A stretch of 64,000 bases of DNA, from the NCBI GenBank assembly GCA_947482825.1, contig CANKMT010000015.1, forward strand, positions 1 through 64,000, in the 5' to 3' direction. This document shows, piece by piece, positions 8,349 through 17,123 of the stretch. The position numbers and the translations under genes are program-made. The notes under the pieces were generated by a model. It worked only from the letters and a program-made list of their open reading frames with translations. It did not search any database and was not told where the DNA came from. Each line of letters begins with the position of its first letter. The first letter of the stretch is position 1. Source of the stretch: Betaproteobacteria bacterium (lineage in GTDB: Bacteria; Pseudomonadota; Gammaproteobacteria; Burkholderiales; SG8-39).

Positions 8349-9065
8349 ATGCCGAAGAAATCAGCCCGCAAGCCGTTGAAACCGAAAGCGCCGGTCGTGC
8401 GGCCCGAACGCGCCCGGCACGGCCGCAACCGCACCGGGCACCTGATCGACGTCCTGCGCGAGCGAATCGCGAAGCAGGAGGCTGCCCCCGGGGCGAAGCT
8501 CGGCGAGGTCGAGCTTTCGCTCGAGTTCGGCGTGCCGCGCACCCAGGTCCGCGAGGCGTTCTCGGCGCTCGAGCAACGCGGTCTCATTGAGAGGATTCCC
8601 AACCGGGGCGCGATCGTCGCGCGGCTGGACCCGGCCCACGTGTTCCACATCTACGACACGCGAGAAGTGCTCGAAGGCGCATGCGTGCGGCTTGCGACGT
8701 TGAACGTGCCCAAGGAGTCGTGGCAGGACCTGCTCGACCTGTTCACGGGGCCGATGCAGCGATACGTGGAGAAGAACGATTTCGACGCATTCCTCACCGG
8801 CTACGCGCAGTTTCGCCAGCGCAGCATCGAGGCGGCCGGCAATCCGGTCCTTGCCCAGATGCTCGACAGCATCTACGAGAAGACCCAGGTCCTGATCTAC
8901 CGGATCATCATCCTGCCCGGCCGCGCGCAGCAGGGCTTGCGCGAGCACATTGCAGTGCTGGAAGCCATGCGTCGCGGCGACGCGGACGCGGCGGAGGCGC
9001 TGCGCCGCGAGAACATGCGCAGCGCCAAGGCCTGCCTGCGGAATTTCCAGAAGTACGTGCTCTGA
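8349..9065 (+). CDS. GntR family regulator, FCD (FadR-like) subfamily
   Basis: A 238-residue regulator. A basic N-terminal tail precedes the winged helix-turn-helix (about 30-100, with LSLEFGVPRTQVREAFSALEQRGLIERIPNRGAIV). An all-helical FCD effector domain (about 110-235) ends with REHIAVLEAMRRGDADAAEALRRENM. FCD regulators usually sense organic acids or metal-bound carboxylates. It lies 27 bases ahead of the carboxyltransferase gene on the same strand and is the obvious local regulator of the carboxylase/ABC gene series. Confidence 0.92.
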   Translation: MPKKSARKPLKPKAPVVRPERARHGRNRTGHLIDVLRERIAKQEAAPGAKLGEVELSLEFGVPRTQVREAFSALEQRGLIERIPNRGAIVARLDPAHVFHIYDTREVLEGACVRLATLNVPKESWQDLLDLFTGPMQRYVEKNDFDAFLTGYAQFRQRSIEAAGNPVLAQMLDSIYEKTQVLIYRIIILPGRAQQGLREHIAVLEAMRRGDADAAEALRRENMRSAKACLRNFQKYVL

Positions 9066-9092
9066 GATGGCCGCACAAGGAGAAATGACCCA

Positions 9093-10652
9093 GTGAGTTC
9101 CGAAACGCCGGCGCCTTCCTACTTCGATGCCACGCTGCGTGCCTACGAGGAAAGGCTCGCCAAGGCGCTGGCCATGGGCGGCCCCGCTAAGCTCTCGCGC
9201 CGCAAGGAGGCCGGTGTCCTCAATGCAAGGGAGAGAATCGCCTACCTTTGCGATCCGGGCACGTTCATCGAGTCCGGCCTGTTCGGCACCTCGGGCACTT
9301 TCCCTGCAGACCGCGACAAGACGCCGGCCGACGGCAAGATTGCAGGCTTCGGCAAGATCAACCAGCGCGAGGCGGGACTGGTTGCCAACGACTTCACCGT
9401 AATGGGATCTTCGAGCGGCGCCACCAATGGCCGCAAGATCGGCCACATGAAGCGCGTGGCCACGCAACGCGGCATCCCGCTCGTCTTCTTGGGCGAATCG
9501 TCCGGCGCGCGCATGCCGGACACCATGGGCGCGCGCGGCATGGGTTCTTTGCTCGGGAACGACGGCATGCAATACCAGCGGATGCGCGAGATACCGTGGG
9601 CGTCGGCCACGCTGGGATTGTCCTATGGCTCCTCGTCGTGGTACGCGGCGCTCTCCGATTTCAGCGTGATGAGAAAAGGCGCGGTGCTTGCGGTGTCGAG
9701 TCCCCTGCTTGCGTCGCTCGCCATCGGCGAGAAGGTCGATCCCGAGGAACTCGGCGGCTGGCGCCTGCATTCGGAGGTGACCGGCCTGGCCGACATGGTG
9801 GTCGATACGGACGAGCAGGCGCTCGACGCGATCAAGGTCTTCCTCAGTTACCTGCCCAGCCACCACAACGAGGCACCGCCGGTGCGCGCCGTGCCTGCGG
9901 GCTCAGGAGAGGGGATGCGCGACATCGTCAACCTGCTGCCGCCGAGCCGCACCCAGGTCTACGACGTGCGCAAGGTCGTGCGCACGCTCGTCGACAAGGA
10001 CAGTTTTTTCGAGTTGAAGCCGCGTTTCGGCAAGGTTGGCGTCACCGGCCTGGCGAGGCTCGACGGCCGCACTGTGGGTATCCTCGCGAACAACCCGCTG
10101 GTCAAGGGCGGTGCCCTCGATACCGATGCCTGCGAGAAATTCACCAGCTTCCTGGTGCTGTGCGACTCGTTCAACATCCCCATCGTGATGTTCGTCGACA
10201 CCCCTGGCTTCGTCATCGGCACCGATGCCGAGCGTAAACGCGCGCCGGGCAAGATCATGAACATGATGAACGCACTGTCGCTGATGACGGTGCCCAAGCT
10301 CTCGGTGATCCTGCGCAAGACCTACGGCCAGGCCTATCTCAACATGGGCGGCGGGCGCAATTCGGACGAGGTGGCCGCGTGGCCGACCGCCGAGATCAGC
10401 TTCATGGACTCGCGCTTTGCGGTGAGGGTCGTGCACGGGCTTGAGCCGGGCGAGGCCGGGTTCGACGAGGCGCTCGCGCAGATGGATAGGGAAAACGAAG
10501 TCTGGGATGCGGCGTCGATCTTCGCGGTGCAGTCGGTGATCCGTCCGCACGAGACGCGCGACTACCTGATCCGCATGCTCGAAGTGCACCAATCGCGTTT
10601 GACCAAGGAGGTCGGCCAGCATTTGATGCGGGCCTGGCCGACGAGTTTCTGA
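9093..10652 (+). CDS. Acyl-CoA carboxylase carboxyltransferase subunit (PccB-like), copy 1
   Basis: A 519-residue protein covering both crotonase-like halves of a biotin-dependent carboxyltransferase. Features include a REAGLVANDFTVMGSSSG stretch, the oxyanion glycines in ESSGARMPDTMGARG, the linker DVRKVVRTLVDKDSFFELKP, and IVMFVDTPGFVIGTDAE in the C-terminal half. GTG at 9093 is the start: AAGGAGA lies nine bases upstream, and the nearer ATG at 9085 meets a stop after three codons. The family transfers CO2 from carboxybiotin to an acyl-CoA, or the reverse. It heads a unit with a BCCP and a second carboxyltransferase, but no biotin carboxylase is visible. Confidence 0.9.
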   Translation: MSSETPAPSYFDATLRAYEERLAKALAMGGPAKLSRRKEAGVLNARERIAYLCDPGTFIESGLFGTSGTFPADRDKTPADGKIAGFGKINQREAGLVANDFTVMGSSSGATNGRKIGHMKRVATQRGIPLVFLGESSGARMPDTMGARGMGSLLGNDGMQYQRMREIPWASATLGLSYGSSSWYAALSDFSVMRKGAVLAVSSPLLASLAIGEKVDPEELGGWRLHSEVTGLADMVVDTDEQALDAIKVFLSYLPSHHNEAPPVRAVPAGSGEGMRDIVNLLPPSRTQVYDVRKVVRTLVDKDSFFELKPRFGKVGVTGLARLDGRTVGILANNPLVKGGALDTDACEKFTSFLVLCDSFNIPIVMFVDTPGFVIGTDAERKRAPGKIMNMMNALSLMTVPKLSVILRKTYGQAYLNMGGGRNSDEVAAWPTAEISFMDSRFAVRVVHGLEPGEAGFDEALAQMDRENEVWDAASIFAVQSVIRPHETRDYLIRMLEVHQSRLTKEVGQHLMRAWPTSF

Positions 10653-10669
10653 AGAAAGGGGAAGTGCAT

Positions 10670-10891
10670 ATGGCAAGGCTTGAAGCAAAGACAGACGTGA
10701 CCGGTTCGGTGTGGAAGATCACTACGGTCGTGGGACAGACGCTCGCGCCGGGAGACACCGTGATGTTGATCGAATCGATGAAGATGGAGATTCCGGTGAT
10801 TGCCGAAGACGGCGGGACGATCAAGGAATTCCGCTTCGCGGAGGGCGAATCGATCACCGAAGGCGAGGTCGTGGCGATTCTCGAAGGCTGA
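10670..10891 (+). CDS. Free-standing biotin carboxyl carrier protein
   Basis: A 73-residue biotinyl domain with the biotinylation site ESMKMEIP (K38). Length is that of the minimal domain alone; AccB proteins are about twice as long. The ATG at 10670 is preferred because AAGGGGAA is seven bases upstream, whereas a GTG at 10664 would sit on top of it. It lies between two carboxyltransferase genes (17 bases after the first, 13 before the second), so it probably carries carboxyl groups to one or both. Confidence 0.93.
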   Translation: MARLEAKTDVTGSVWKITTVVGQTLAPGDTVMLIESMKMEIPVIAEDGGTIKEFRFAEGESITEGEVVAILEG

Positions 10892-10904
10892 CCGGGGACC
10901 GACC

Positions 10905-12488
10905 ATGAAGGACCAGGCACCGGATACCGCGCGCAATGCAGAGGTCGCGGAACTCGCGCTGCGTCGCGCCGAGGCGGACAAGCTCGGCGGCGCCGAGTCC
11001 GTGGGCAGGCACCACGAGCAGGGACGGCTGACGATCCGCGAACGGATCGCGGGCGTGGTCGATGCGGGCTCTTTCCAGGAAGTCGGCAAGCTCACGGGGC
11101 AGGGGCGTTACACGGACGGCGTGCTGACCGGCGTTACGCCCGCGCCGTACGTAATGGGTCTCGCCACCATCGACAAGCGGCCGGTCGCAGTGGGTGGCGA
11201 AGACTTCACCGTGCGCGGAGGCATCAGCTGGAGCGGCGAGCGCAAGAAAGGCGGGCAGGGCGGCTTCGTCGAGGATCTCGCCCACCAGTACCGCATCCCG
11301 CTGGTGAACCTGATCGACGGCGCCGGCGGCAGTGTCACGTCGATCCAGCGCCGCGGCTACTCGGTGTTTCCCGGCGTGCACGGGTTCGAGCGTGCGGTCG
11401 AGCTGATGGGCGAGGTGCCGGTCGTCTGCGCGGTGCTTGGCACGGCGGCCGGCGGCCCGGCAGGGCGCGCGATCCTGTCGCACTGGTCGGTGATGGTGAA
11501 GGACACGAGCCAGGTTTTTGCGGCCGGGCCGCCGGTGGTGGAACGGTCGCTCGGCCAGAAGCTGACCAAGGAGGAACTCGGCGGGCCGGCCATCGCGGTG
11601 GATATCGCGGGCACGATCGACAATGCGGCCGCCACCGAAGCGCAATGCTTCGAAATGATCAGGAACTATCTCAGCTACATGCCGCAAAACGTGTGGGAAC
11701 TTCCCCCGGTGCTCGACTGCGGGGACCCAGTGGATCGCTGCGATAACGCGCTGCTGAAGATCGTGCCGGAGAGCCGCCGCCAGCCCTACGACATGAGGAA
11801 GCTCGTCCGGATGGTGGTCGACCGCGATTCGATGTTCGAGATCCAGCCCACGTACGGCAAGGCCGTGATCACCTGTCTTGCCCGCATGAACGGAAAAGTC
11901 GTGGGCGTGATCGCCAACGATCCCAAGGTCTATGGCGGCGCGATGGATGCGAGGGCCGCGCGCAAGCAGACCCACTTTGTCGAGTTGTGCGACTGCTTCC
12001 ATATCCCGCTCATTTTCCTGGTGGACGTGCCGGGCTTCATGGTGGGCAAGGATGCGGAGGCCGCGGCCACGCTGCGCGAAGGCATGCGCAGCGTCTACGT
12101 CGGCTTGCAGGCGACGGTGCCTATGTATACGGTAGTGATCCGCAAGTGCTATGGGATGGCGGGAATGGGCGCGACCGACAAGAACGGGCTGGACCTGAAG
12201 ATTGCGTGGCCGACGGCCGAGTGGGGATCGCTCCCGGTGGAGGGTGGCGTCGCCGCCGCTTTCCGCAGGGATATCCAGGCTGCGGCCGACCCGAAGGCGC
12301 GCGAGCAGGAGATTGAAGCCGAGTTGCGCGCGCTCGCCTCGCCATTCCGGACCGCAGAAGCTTTCGGCGTAGAAGAAATCATCGACCCGCGCGAGACCCG
12401 GCCTTATCTTTGCCGGTTCATCGATGCGGCGCAGGGCAGGCTGAAGACGACGGTCGGGCGCAAGCCCCGATACGGCGTCCGGCCTTGA
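10905..12488 (+). CDS. Acyl-CoA carboxylase carboxyltransferase subunit, copy 2 (divergent)
   Basis: A 527-residue carboxyltransferase with two crotonase-like halves. It is clearly a different lineage from copy 1: the N-terminal oxyanion segment reads DGAGGSVTSIQRRG and the C-terminal one IFLVDVPGFMVGKDAEAAA. The linker DMRKLVRMVVDRDSMFEIQP parallels copy 1. The start is the ATG at 10905 behind GGGGACC. It directly follows the BCCP. The likely acceptor differs from that of copy 1. Which acyl-CoA is used cannot be told from the sequence. Confidence 0.88.
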   Translation: MKDQAPDTARNAEVAELALRRAEADKLGGAESVGRHHEQGRLTIRERIAGVVDAGSFQEVGKLTGQGRYTDGVLTGVTPAPYVMGLATIDKRPVAVGGEDFTVRGGISWSGERKKGGQGGFVEDLAHQYRIPLVNLIDGAGGSVTSIQRRGYSVFPGVHGFERAVELMGEVPVVCAVLGTAAGGPAGRAILSHWSVMVKDTSQVFAAGPPVVERSLGQKLTKEELGGPAIAVDIAGTIDNAAATEAQCFEMIRNYLSYMPQNVWELPPVLDCGDPVDRCDNALLKIVPESRRQPYDMRKLVRMVVDRDSMFEIQPTYGKAVITCLARMNGKVVGVIANDPKVYGGAMDARAARKQTHFVELCDCFHIPLIFLVDVPGFMVGKDAEAAATLREGMRSVYVGLQATVPMYTVVIRKCYGMAGMGATDKNGLDLKIAWPTAEWGSLPVEGGVAAAFRRDIQAAADPKAREQEIEAELRALASPFRTAEAFGVEEIIDPRETRPYLCRFIDAAQGRLKTTVGRKPRYGVRP

Positions 12489-12523
12489 TGTTTTTAGAGA
12501 CACCCTAAAAGGAGGGACAAAGA

Positions 12524-13537
12524 ATGAAAACGTGGGGACAGGCACTGAGAATCCTTGCTGCGGGACTGGCCGGGATCGGGATGGCCGGCGTGGCACACGC
12601 CGAGGTCGACGAAGTCAAGCTGGTGTCCCAGTACGGCATCGGCTACATGCAACTCACCATGATGAATCGGGACAAGCTGGTCGAGAAGCACCTGGCCAAA
12701 GCTGGGCTCGCCGCGACCAAGGTCACCTGGGCGAAGGTGGCCGCGGGCGCTGCGGCGAATGACGCCCTGCTTTCGGGAAATCTCCACTTCGCCTCCGGCG
12801 GGACCGGCCCGGCGCTCATCCTGTGGGACAAGACACGCGGCAATCTCGACGTGCGCGGGGTGGGTGCGCTCGCTTCGATGCCGAACCTGCTGATCACCCG
12901 CAACCCGAAAGTGAAAACCATCCGCGACCTGACCGACAAGGACCGCATCGCGATGGCGGGCGCCGGCTCGTCGGTGCAGACGACCTACCTGCAGATGGCC
13001 GTTTCCAAGGAGTACGGGATCGAGAACTACAAGAAGCTGAACCCGCTCATGGTCGGGCTGCCGCACCCCGAAGGCCTGCGCGCCCTGCTGTCGGGCACCG
13101 GCGAAATCAACTCGCAGTTCACTTCGCCGCCGTTCCAGAACTATGCCCTCGAAGCCCCGGGCATTACGACCGTGCTCAACTCGTACGACGTCATGGGAGG
13201 GCGGAACACTTTCCTCATGGTCTGGTCGACCAACAAGTTCCGCGAAGCCAACCCGAAGACCTTCCGGGCCGTATTCGATGCGATGAAAGAGGCGACCGCC
13301 TCGATCAATGCGGACAAGAAACGCGCCGCGGAAATGTACGTGCAGGAGGGCGGCGGCAAGGAGTCGGTCGACAAGATCTTCAAGATGATGAGCGATCCGC
13401 AGGTGAACTACACGATGTCTCCGGAGCGCCTGCTGGCCTACGCGCAATTCATGAACCAGGTGGGGACGCTGAAGAACAAGCCGGCCGCCTGGCAGGACCT
13501 GTTCTTCCCGGAACTCCACGACCAGCCTGGAAGTTGA
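12524..13537 (+). CDS. NitT/TauT-type ABC transporter substrate-binding protein
   Basis: A 337-residue periplasmic protein with a Sec signal peptide (MKTWGQALRILAAGLAGIGM, cleavage after AHA near residue 26). The mature part is NMT1/SsuA-like, with VKLVSQYGIGYMQL and LHFASGGTGPALILWD, then the second domain. AAAGGAGGG precedes the ATG. ATP-binding and permease genes follow, making a full importer. The cargo is probably the acid or ester metabolised by the surrounding carboxylase and dehydrogenases. Confidence 0.88.
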   Translation: MKTWGQALRILAAGLAGIGMAGVAHAEVDEVKLVSQYGIGYMQLTMMNRDKLVEKHLAKAGLAATKVTWAKVAAGAAANDALLSGNLHFASGGTGPALILWDKTRGNLDVRGVGALASMPNLLITRNPKVKTIRDLTDKDRIAMAGAGSSVQTTYLQMAVSKEYGIENYKKLNPLMVGLPHPEGLRALLSGTGEINSQFTSPPFQNYALEAPGITTVLNSYDVMGGRNTFLMVWSTNKFREANPKTFRAVFDAMKEATASINADKKRAAEMYVQEGGGKESVDKIFKMMSDPQVNYTMSPERLLAYAQFMNQVGTLKNKPAAWQDLFFPELHDQPGS

Positions 13538-13545
13538 GCGCAGAG

Positions 13546-14346
13546 TTGAGTACCGCGGGGGCTGCGGCCCCCCTGTTGTGCGTCAAGGGCGTGACCCTGC
13601 AGTACAAGACGCGGGAGCACCTGGTCACGGCTACCTACCGCGTGAGCTTCGATGTGCATCCCGGCGACCGCTTCGTGCTGCTGGGGCCTTCAGGCTGCGG
13701 GAAATCTACGTTGCTCAAGGCCGTGGGCGGCTACCTGAACCCGGTCGAGGGCGAGATCGTGCTCAAGGGCAAGGCGATCTCGAAGCCCGGCCCTGACCGC
13801 GTGATGGTGTTCCAGGAATTCGACCAGCTCCTGCCGTGGAAGACGGTAAAGCAGAACGTCGTGTTCGCGCTCGAAGCGTCCGGCCGGCTGCGCGGCAAGG
13901 AGGCCGAGGACAGGGCGATGGCGTACATCGAAAAGGTGAACCTGACGCGCTTCGCCGAGTCATTCCCGCACACGCTCTCCGGCGGCATGAAGCAGCGCGT
14001 GGCGATTGCCCGCGGGATGGCCATGGAGCCGGACATCCTGCTGATGGACGAACCGTTCGCGGCGCTGGATGCGCTCACGCGCAGGAAGATGCAGGACGAG
14101 CTCCTGCAACTCTGGGAGGACACGCGCTTCACCGTGCTGTTCGTGACCCATTCGATTCCCGAAGCGGTGCGCATCGGCAACCGGATCCTTCTGCTGTCGC
14201 CGCACCCAGGGCAGGTGAAGGCAGAACTGAACAGCGACGGCGACGACAGCGTCGATCCGGCGCTCGGCAGCACGCTGTCCGAGCGCATCCACAAGATGCT
14301 TTTTTCCGATGCCGTAGAAGCCGAGGAGGTACATCCGGATGCCTGA
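13546..14346 (+). CDS. ABC transporter ATP-binding protein (NitT/TauT type)
   Basis: A 266-residue cytoplasmic ATPase with Walker A GPSGCGKST, Q-loop QEFDQLLPW, signature LSGGMKQRVAIARG, Walker B ILLMDEPF and a THSIPEA switch histidine. The apparent start is TTG at 13546, eight bases after the binding-protein stop; a GTG at 13591 is the alternative. The QLLPW stretch is typical of SsuB/TauB-like members. The 3' end overlaps the permease gene by eight bases. Confidence 0.92.
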   Translation: MSTAGAAAPLLCVKGVTLQYKTREHLVTATYRVSFDVHPGDRFVLLGPSGCGKSTLLKAVGGYLNPVEGEIVLKGKAISKPGPDRVMVFQEFDQLLPWKTVKQNVVFALEASGRLRGKEAEDRAMAYIEKVNLTRFAESFPHTLSGGMKQRVAIARGMAMEPDILLMDEPFAALDALTRRKMQDELLQLWEDTRFTVLFVTHSIPEAVRIGNRILLLSPHPGQVKAELNSDGDDSVDPALGSTLSERIHKMLFSDAVEAEEVHPDA

Positions 14347-15211
14347 TCAACCAGTTGCACGCGCGGAGTACGTGCGCGAGCAAGTCAAGGAGCAGAATTT
14401 CGGTGTGGTGAGAAAGCCGCTCACCGTCGGGGAACGCATCTGGGGCCAATCCGCCGTTCGCAAGGCGGTGATCCTGATCGTGCTCGCCGGACTGTGGCAG
14501 GCGTATGCGACCTATCTCAACAACACGCTGCTGGTGCCGACATTCCTGTCCACGGTCCAGTCTTTCATCGGCCACACGCTCACGGGGGAGTTGCCGGGCA
14601 AGGCGTGGGTGTCGATCAAGGTGCTGCTGCAGGGCTACGCCATCGGGCTGGCGCTTGCGCTGGCGATTGCCGTGCTCGCCGTCACTTCGCAGATCGGCAA
14701 CGACCTGCTCGAGGCGCTCACGGCGATGTTCAACCCGCTGCCGGCGATTGCATTGCTGCCGATCGCGCTGATCTGGTTCGGGCTGGGTAACCCAAGCCTG
14801 GTGTTCGTTCTAGTGCATGCGGTGCTGTGGCCAGTCGCGCTAAACACCCACTCGGGCTTCCTTGCGGTATCGAACACGATGCGCATGGTCGGGCGAAACT
14901 ATGGCCTCACCGGCGTGGGTTATGTGTGCCGCATCCTTGTGCCTGCTGCATTCCCGAGCATCGTCACCGGCCTGAAGATCGGCTGGGCCTTCGCCTGGCG
15001 CACCCTGATCGCGGCCGAACTGGTGTTCGGCACAAGCTCGGGGTCGGGCGGCCTCGGATGGTTCATCTACGAGAACAAGAACACCCTGGACATCCCGTCG
15101 GTCTTTGCCGGCCTGTTCAGTGTCATCATCATCGGCCTGCTGGTGGAGAGCCTGATCTTTCGCGTGCTCGAAGAGCGCACTATCCGCAAGTGGGGCATGC
15201 ACCTGCAGTAG
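14339..15211 (+). CDS. ABC transporter permease (NitT/TauT type)
   Basis: A 290-residue inner-membrane protein with about six transmembrane segments and the EAA-type cytoplasmic loop near GRNYGLTGVGYVCRILVPAA. It overlaps the ATPase gene by eight bases, so translation is coupled. Together with the two genes before it, this is a complete importer of the SsuABC/TauABC kind. A long hydrophilic N-terminus (about 35 residues) precedes the first membrane segment. Confidence 0.92.
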   Translation: MPDQPVARAEYVREQVKEQNFGVVRKPLTVGERIWGQSAVRKAVILIVLAGLWQAYATYLNNTLLVPTFLSTVQSFIGHTLTGELPGKAWVSIKVLLQGYAIGLALALAIAVLAVTSQIGNDLLEALTAMFNPLPAIALLPIALIWFGLGNPSLVFVLVHAVLWPVALNTHSGFLAVSNTMRMVGRNYGLTGVGYVCRILVPAAFPSIVTGLKIGWAFAWRTLIAAELVFGTSSGSGGLGWFIYENKNTLDIPSVFAGLFSVIIIGLLVESLIFRVLEERTIRKWGMHLQ

Positions 15212-15282
15212 TTCGATTTCAGGCAAAGGAACTCCGAAATGCATTCTGGCAATTTCTCGCGAGCGGCCGGGCGAAGGTCGTC

Positions 15283-16284
15283 GTGAGCGGCCCTGTCGTC
15301 GTCTTCGGCGCAGCGGGATTCGTCGGTGTGAACGTTGCCGCAACCCTCGCTTCGAGGGGCCGTGCGCTGGTGCTGGCGGACCGCGACGAACCTCCCGGGC
15401 CCGTGCGTGCGGCGCTTCACGGCGCCCGCTGGCTCCGCGGGGATGTGCGCGATCCCGCTTTCCTCCTTGATGCCATCGCTCCAGGCACCGAAAGCGTCGT
15501 GTGGGGGGCGGCACTTACCGCCGACGCTGCGCGCGATGCCGCCGAACCCGATGCCATCCTGTCGGTGAATCTCGCCGCGCTGGCTGCGGTGCTGCGCATT
15601 GCGCGCGATCGCGGCGTGCGGCGTGTCGTCAATCTCGGTTCGGTCGCAGCCTTCGGCGAGGCGGCATTCCGCGCGCTTGCCCTCGAGGAGGACGACCCCG
15701 TCCCGGACCCGCGCAGCCTGTATGCGATTACCAAGTTTTCCGGCGAGCGATTGTGCTCGCGCTATTCGGAGCTGACCGGCCTGTCGATCGCCACGCTGCG
15801 CCTGTCTTCCGTGTTCGGGCCGTGGGAGCGGATGACCGGAGCGCGCGACACGCCAAGCCCCTTCCTGCAACTCATGGGACTGGCCGAACGTGGCGAGGAG
15901 GCCCGCCTGCCGCGCGCCCTGATGCGCGATTGGCTGTATGCACCGGACGCCGGCGAGGCCGTGGCGCGCGTGCTCGAAGCGCCTCGCCTGGCGCACGGCC
16001 TTTACCATGTCGGTCCGGGACAACCCCACACGGTCCTCGAGTGGGGCCAGGCGCTTGCGGCGCGACGGCCGGGCTGGCGCTGCCGGCTCGCGTTGAGCGG
16101 CGAGACGCCGAACGTCGATCCGCAGGGCGCGCGCGATCGCGCCCCCCTCGCGGTTGAACGCATTGCGGCAGACGCAGGCTTTCGCGCAGGCTACGATGTT
16201 CGCGCATCGGTCGAGCACCTGGACGCCTGGGCGCGCTCGCATCCGGGGTGGTTCAGCGCAGGTTCATCGAGAGGGGCAGGGTAA
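15283..16284 (+). CDS. NAD-dependent epimerase/dehydratase family protein
   Basis: A 333-residue extended SDR. It has the GxxGxxG cofactor motif right at the N-terminus (VVFGAAGFVG) and the catalytic YxxxK in YAITKFSGE near residue 150. A later phrase, LRLSSVFGPWERMTG, is typical of sugar-nucleotide epimerase relatives. GTG at 15283 is the start because the Rossmann motif begins only seven residues later and no in-frame ATG is suitable. It sits between the ABC permease and another SDR, so a catabolic oxidoreductase role is as likely as sugar chemistry. Confidence 0.82.
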   Translation: MSGPVVVFGAAGFVGVNVAATLASRGRALVLADRDEPPGPVRAALHGARWLRGDVRDPAFLLDAIAPGTESVVWGAALTADAARDAAEPDAILSVNLAALAAVLRIARDRGVRRVVNLGSVAAFGEAAFRALALEEDDPVPDPRSLYAITKFSGERLCSRYSELTGLSIATLRLSSVFGPWERMTGARDTPSPFLQLMGLAERGEEARLPRALMRDWLYAPDAGEAVARVLEAPRLAHGLYHVGPGQPHTVLEWGQALAARRPGWRCRLALSGETPNVDPQGARDRAPLAVERIAADAGFRAGYDVRASVEHLDAWARSHPGWFSAGSSRGAG

Positions 16285-16286
16285 GG

Positions 16287-17048
16287 ATGAGGTTCGCAGG
16301 CCGGACGGTCGTGGTCACAGGCGGTGGGTCGGGAATCGGCCGCGCATGCGCGCAGGCCTTCGCGGCGGAGGGCGCACGCGTTGCCATCGTGGATCGGGAC
16401 GCCGCGGGCGCCGAGGCCACGGCCGGCGCAATCCGGTCCCAAGGCGGCGAGGCGATCGTGCGGGTGTCCGACGTCTCCGACCCGGGCGCGGTGGAGGCGG
16501 ATGCCCTGGCGCTCCTCACCGATTGGGGGCATATCGATGTGCTGGTGACCAGCGCCGGTTGGTCCTGCGGCGGCACGGCGACCACGACCTCGCCCGAAGA
16601 CTGGGCGCGGGTCTTCGAGATCAACGTGAATGGCACATGGCTGTGGTCGCGCGCCGTCCTGCCTTCGATGCAGGCCGCGAAGCGCGGCGCGATCGTCACC
16701 GTGGCTTCGCAACTCGCAATCGCCGGCGGGCACCACAACAGTGCCTACATTGCATCGAAGGGGGCGGTGATCGCGTTGACACGCACGATGGCGCTCGATT
16801 ACGTGGACGACGGCATCCGCGTCAACGCGGTTGCGCCAGGCGCCACCGAAACGCCGATGATCGAGCGGGCGTTTGGGCGGGCGCCCGATCCCGGGGCTGC
16901 GCGGGCGCGCGTGGCGGCGCGCCATGCCATGGGCCGTCTCGCTCGGCCTGAAGAGGTCGCCGCCGCAGTGATGTTCCTCGCCAGCGATGCGGCCGGCTTC
17001 ATCACCGGCACGGTCCTCCCCGTGGACGGCGGCTGGCTCGCGGCCTGA
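16287..17048 (+). CDS. SDR family oxidoreductase
   Basis: A 253-residue classical SDR with TGGGSGIG near the N-terminus, YIASK (YxxxK) near residue 156 and a C-terminal LPVDGGW. The usual NNAG is replaced by TSAG, a mild deviation. The ATG at 16287 lies two bases after the epimerase stop (TAAGGATG), so the genes are coupled. The surrounding uptake genes suggest oxidation of an imported hydroxy compound. Confidence 0.9.
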   Translation: MRFAGRTVVVTGGGSGIGRACAQAFAAEGARVAIVDRDAAGAEATAGAIRSQGGEAIVRVSDVSDPGAVEADALALLTDWGHIDVLVTSAGWSCGGTATTTSPEDWARVFEINVNGTWLWSRAVLPSMQAAKRGAIVTVASQLAIAGGHHNSAYIASKGAVIALTRTMALDYVDDGIRVNAVAPGATETPMIERAFGRAPDPGAARARVAARHAMGRLARPEEVAAAVMFLASDAAGFITGTVLPVDGGWLAA

Positions 17049-17123
17049 GCAAGGAGGCCGAGTCTGTGGCACGATAGTTGCGAGACGTTCGCATCGAATT
17101 TCCCCAGAATCGGAGACCCCCCA

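Noticed and set aside
9085..9096. ATG with good Shine-Dalgarno ahead of the first carboxyltransferase
   Set aside because: The frame is ATG-ACC-CAG-TGA, three codons long. The GTG at 9093 serves the enzyme.
15239..15283. ATG at 15239 as the epimerase start
   Set aside because: It is out of frame with the Rossmann motif; the GTG at 15283 is in frame and correctly placed.
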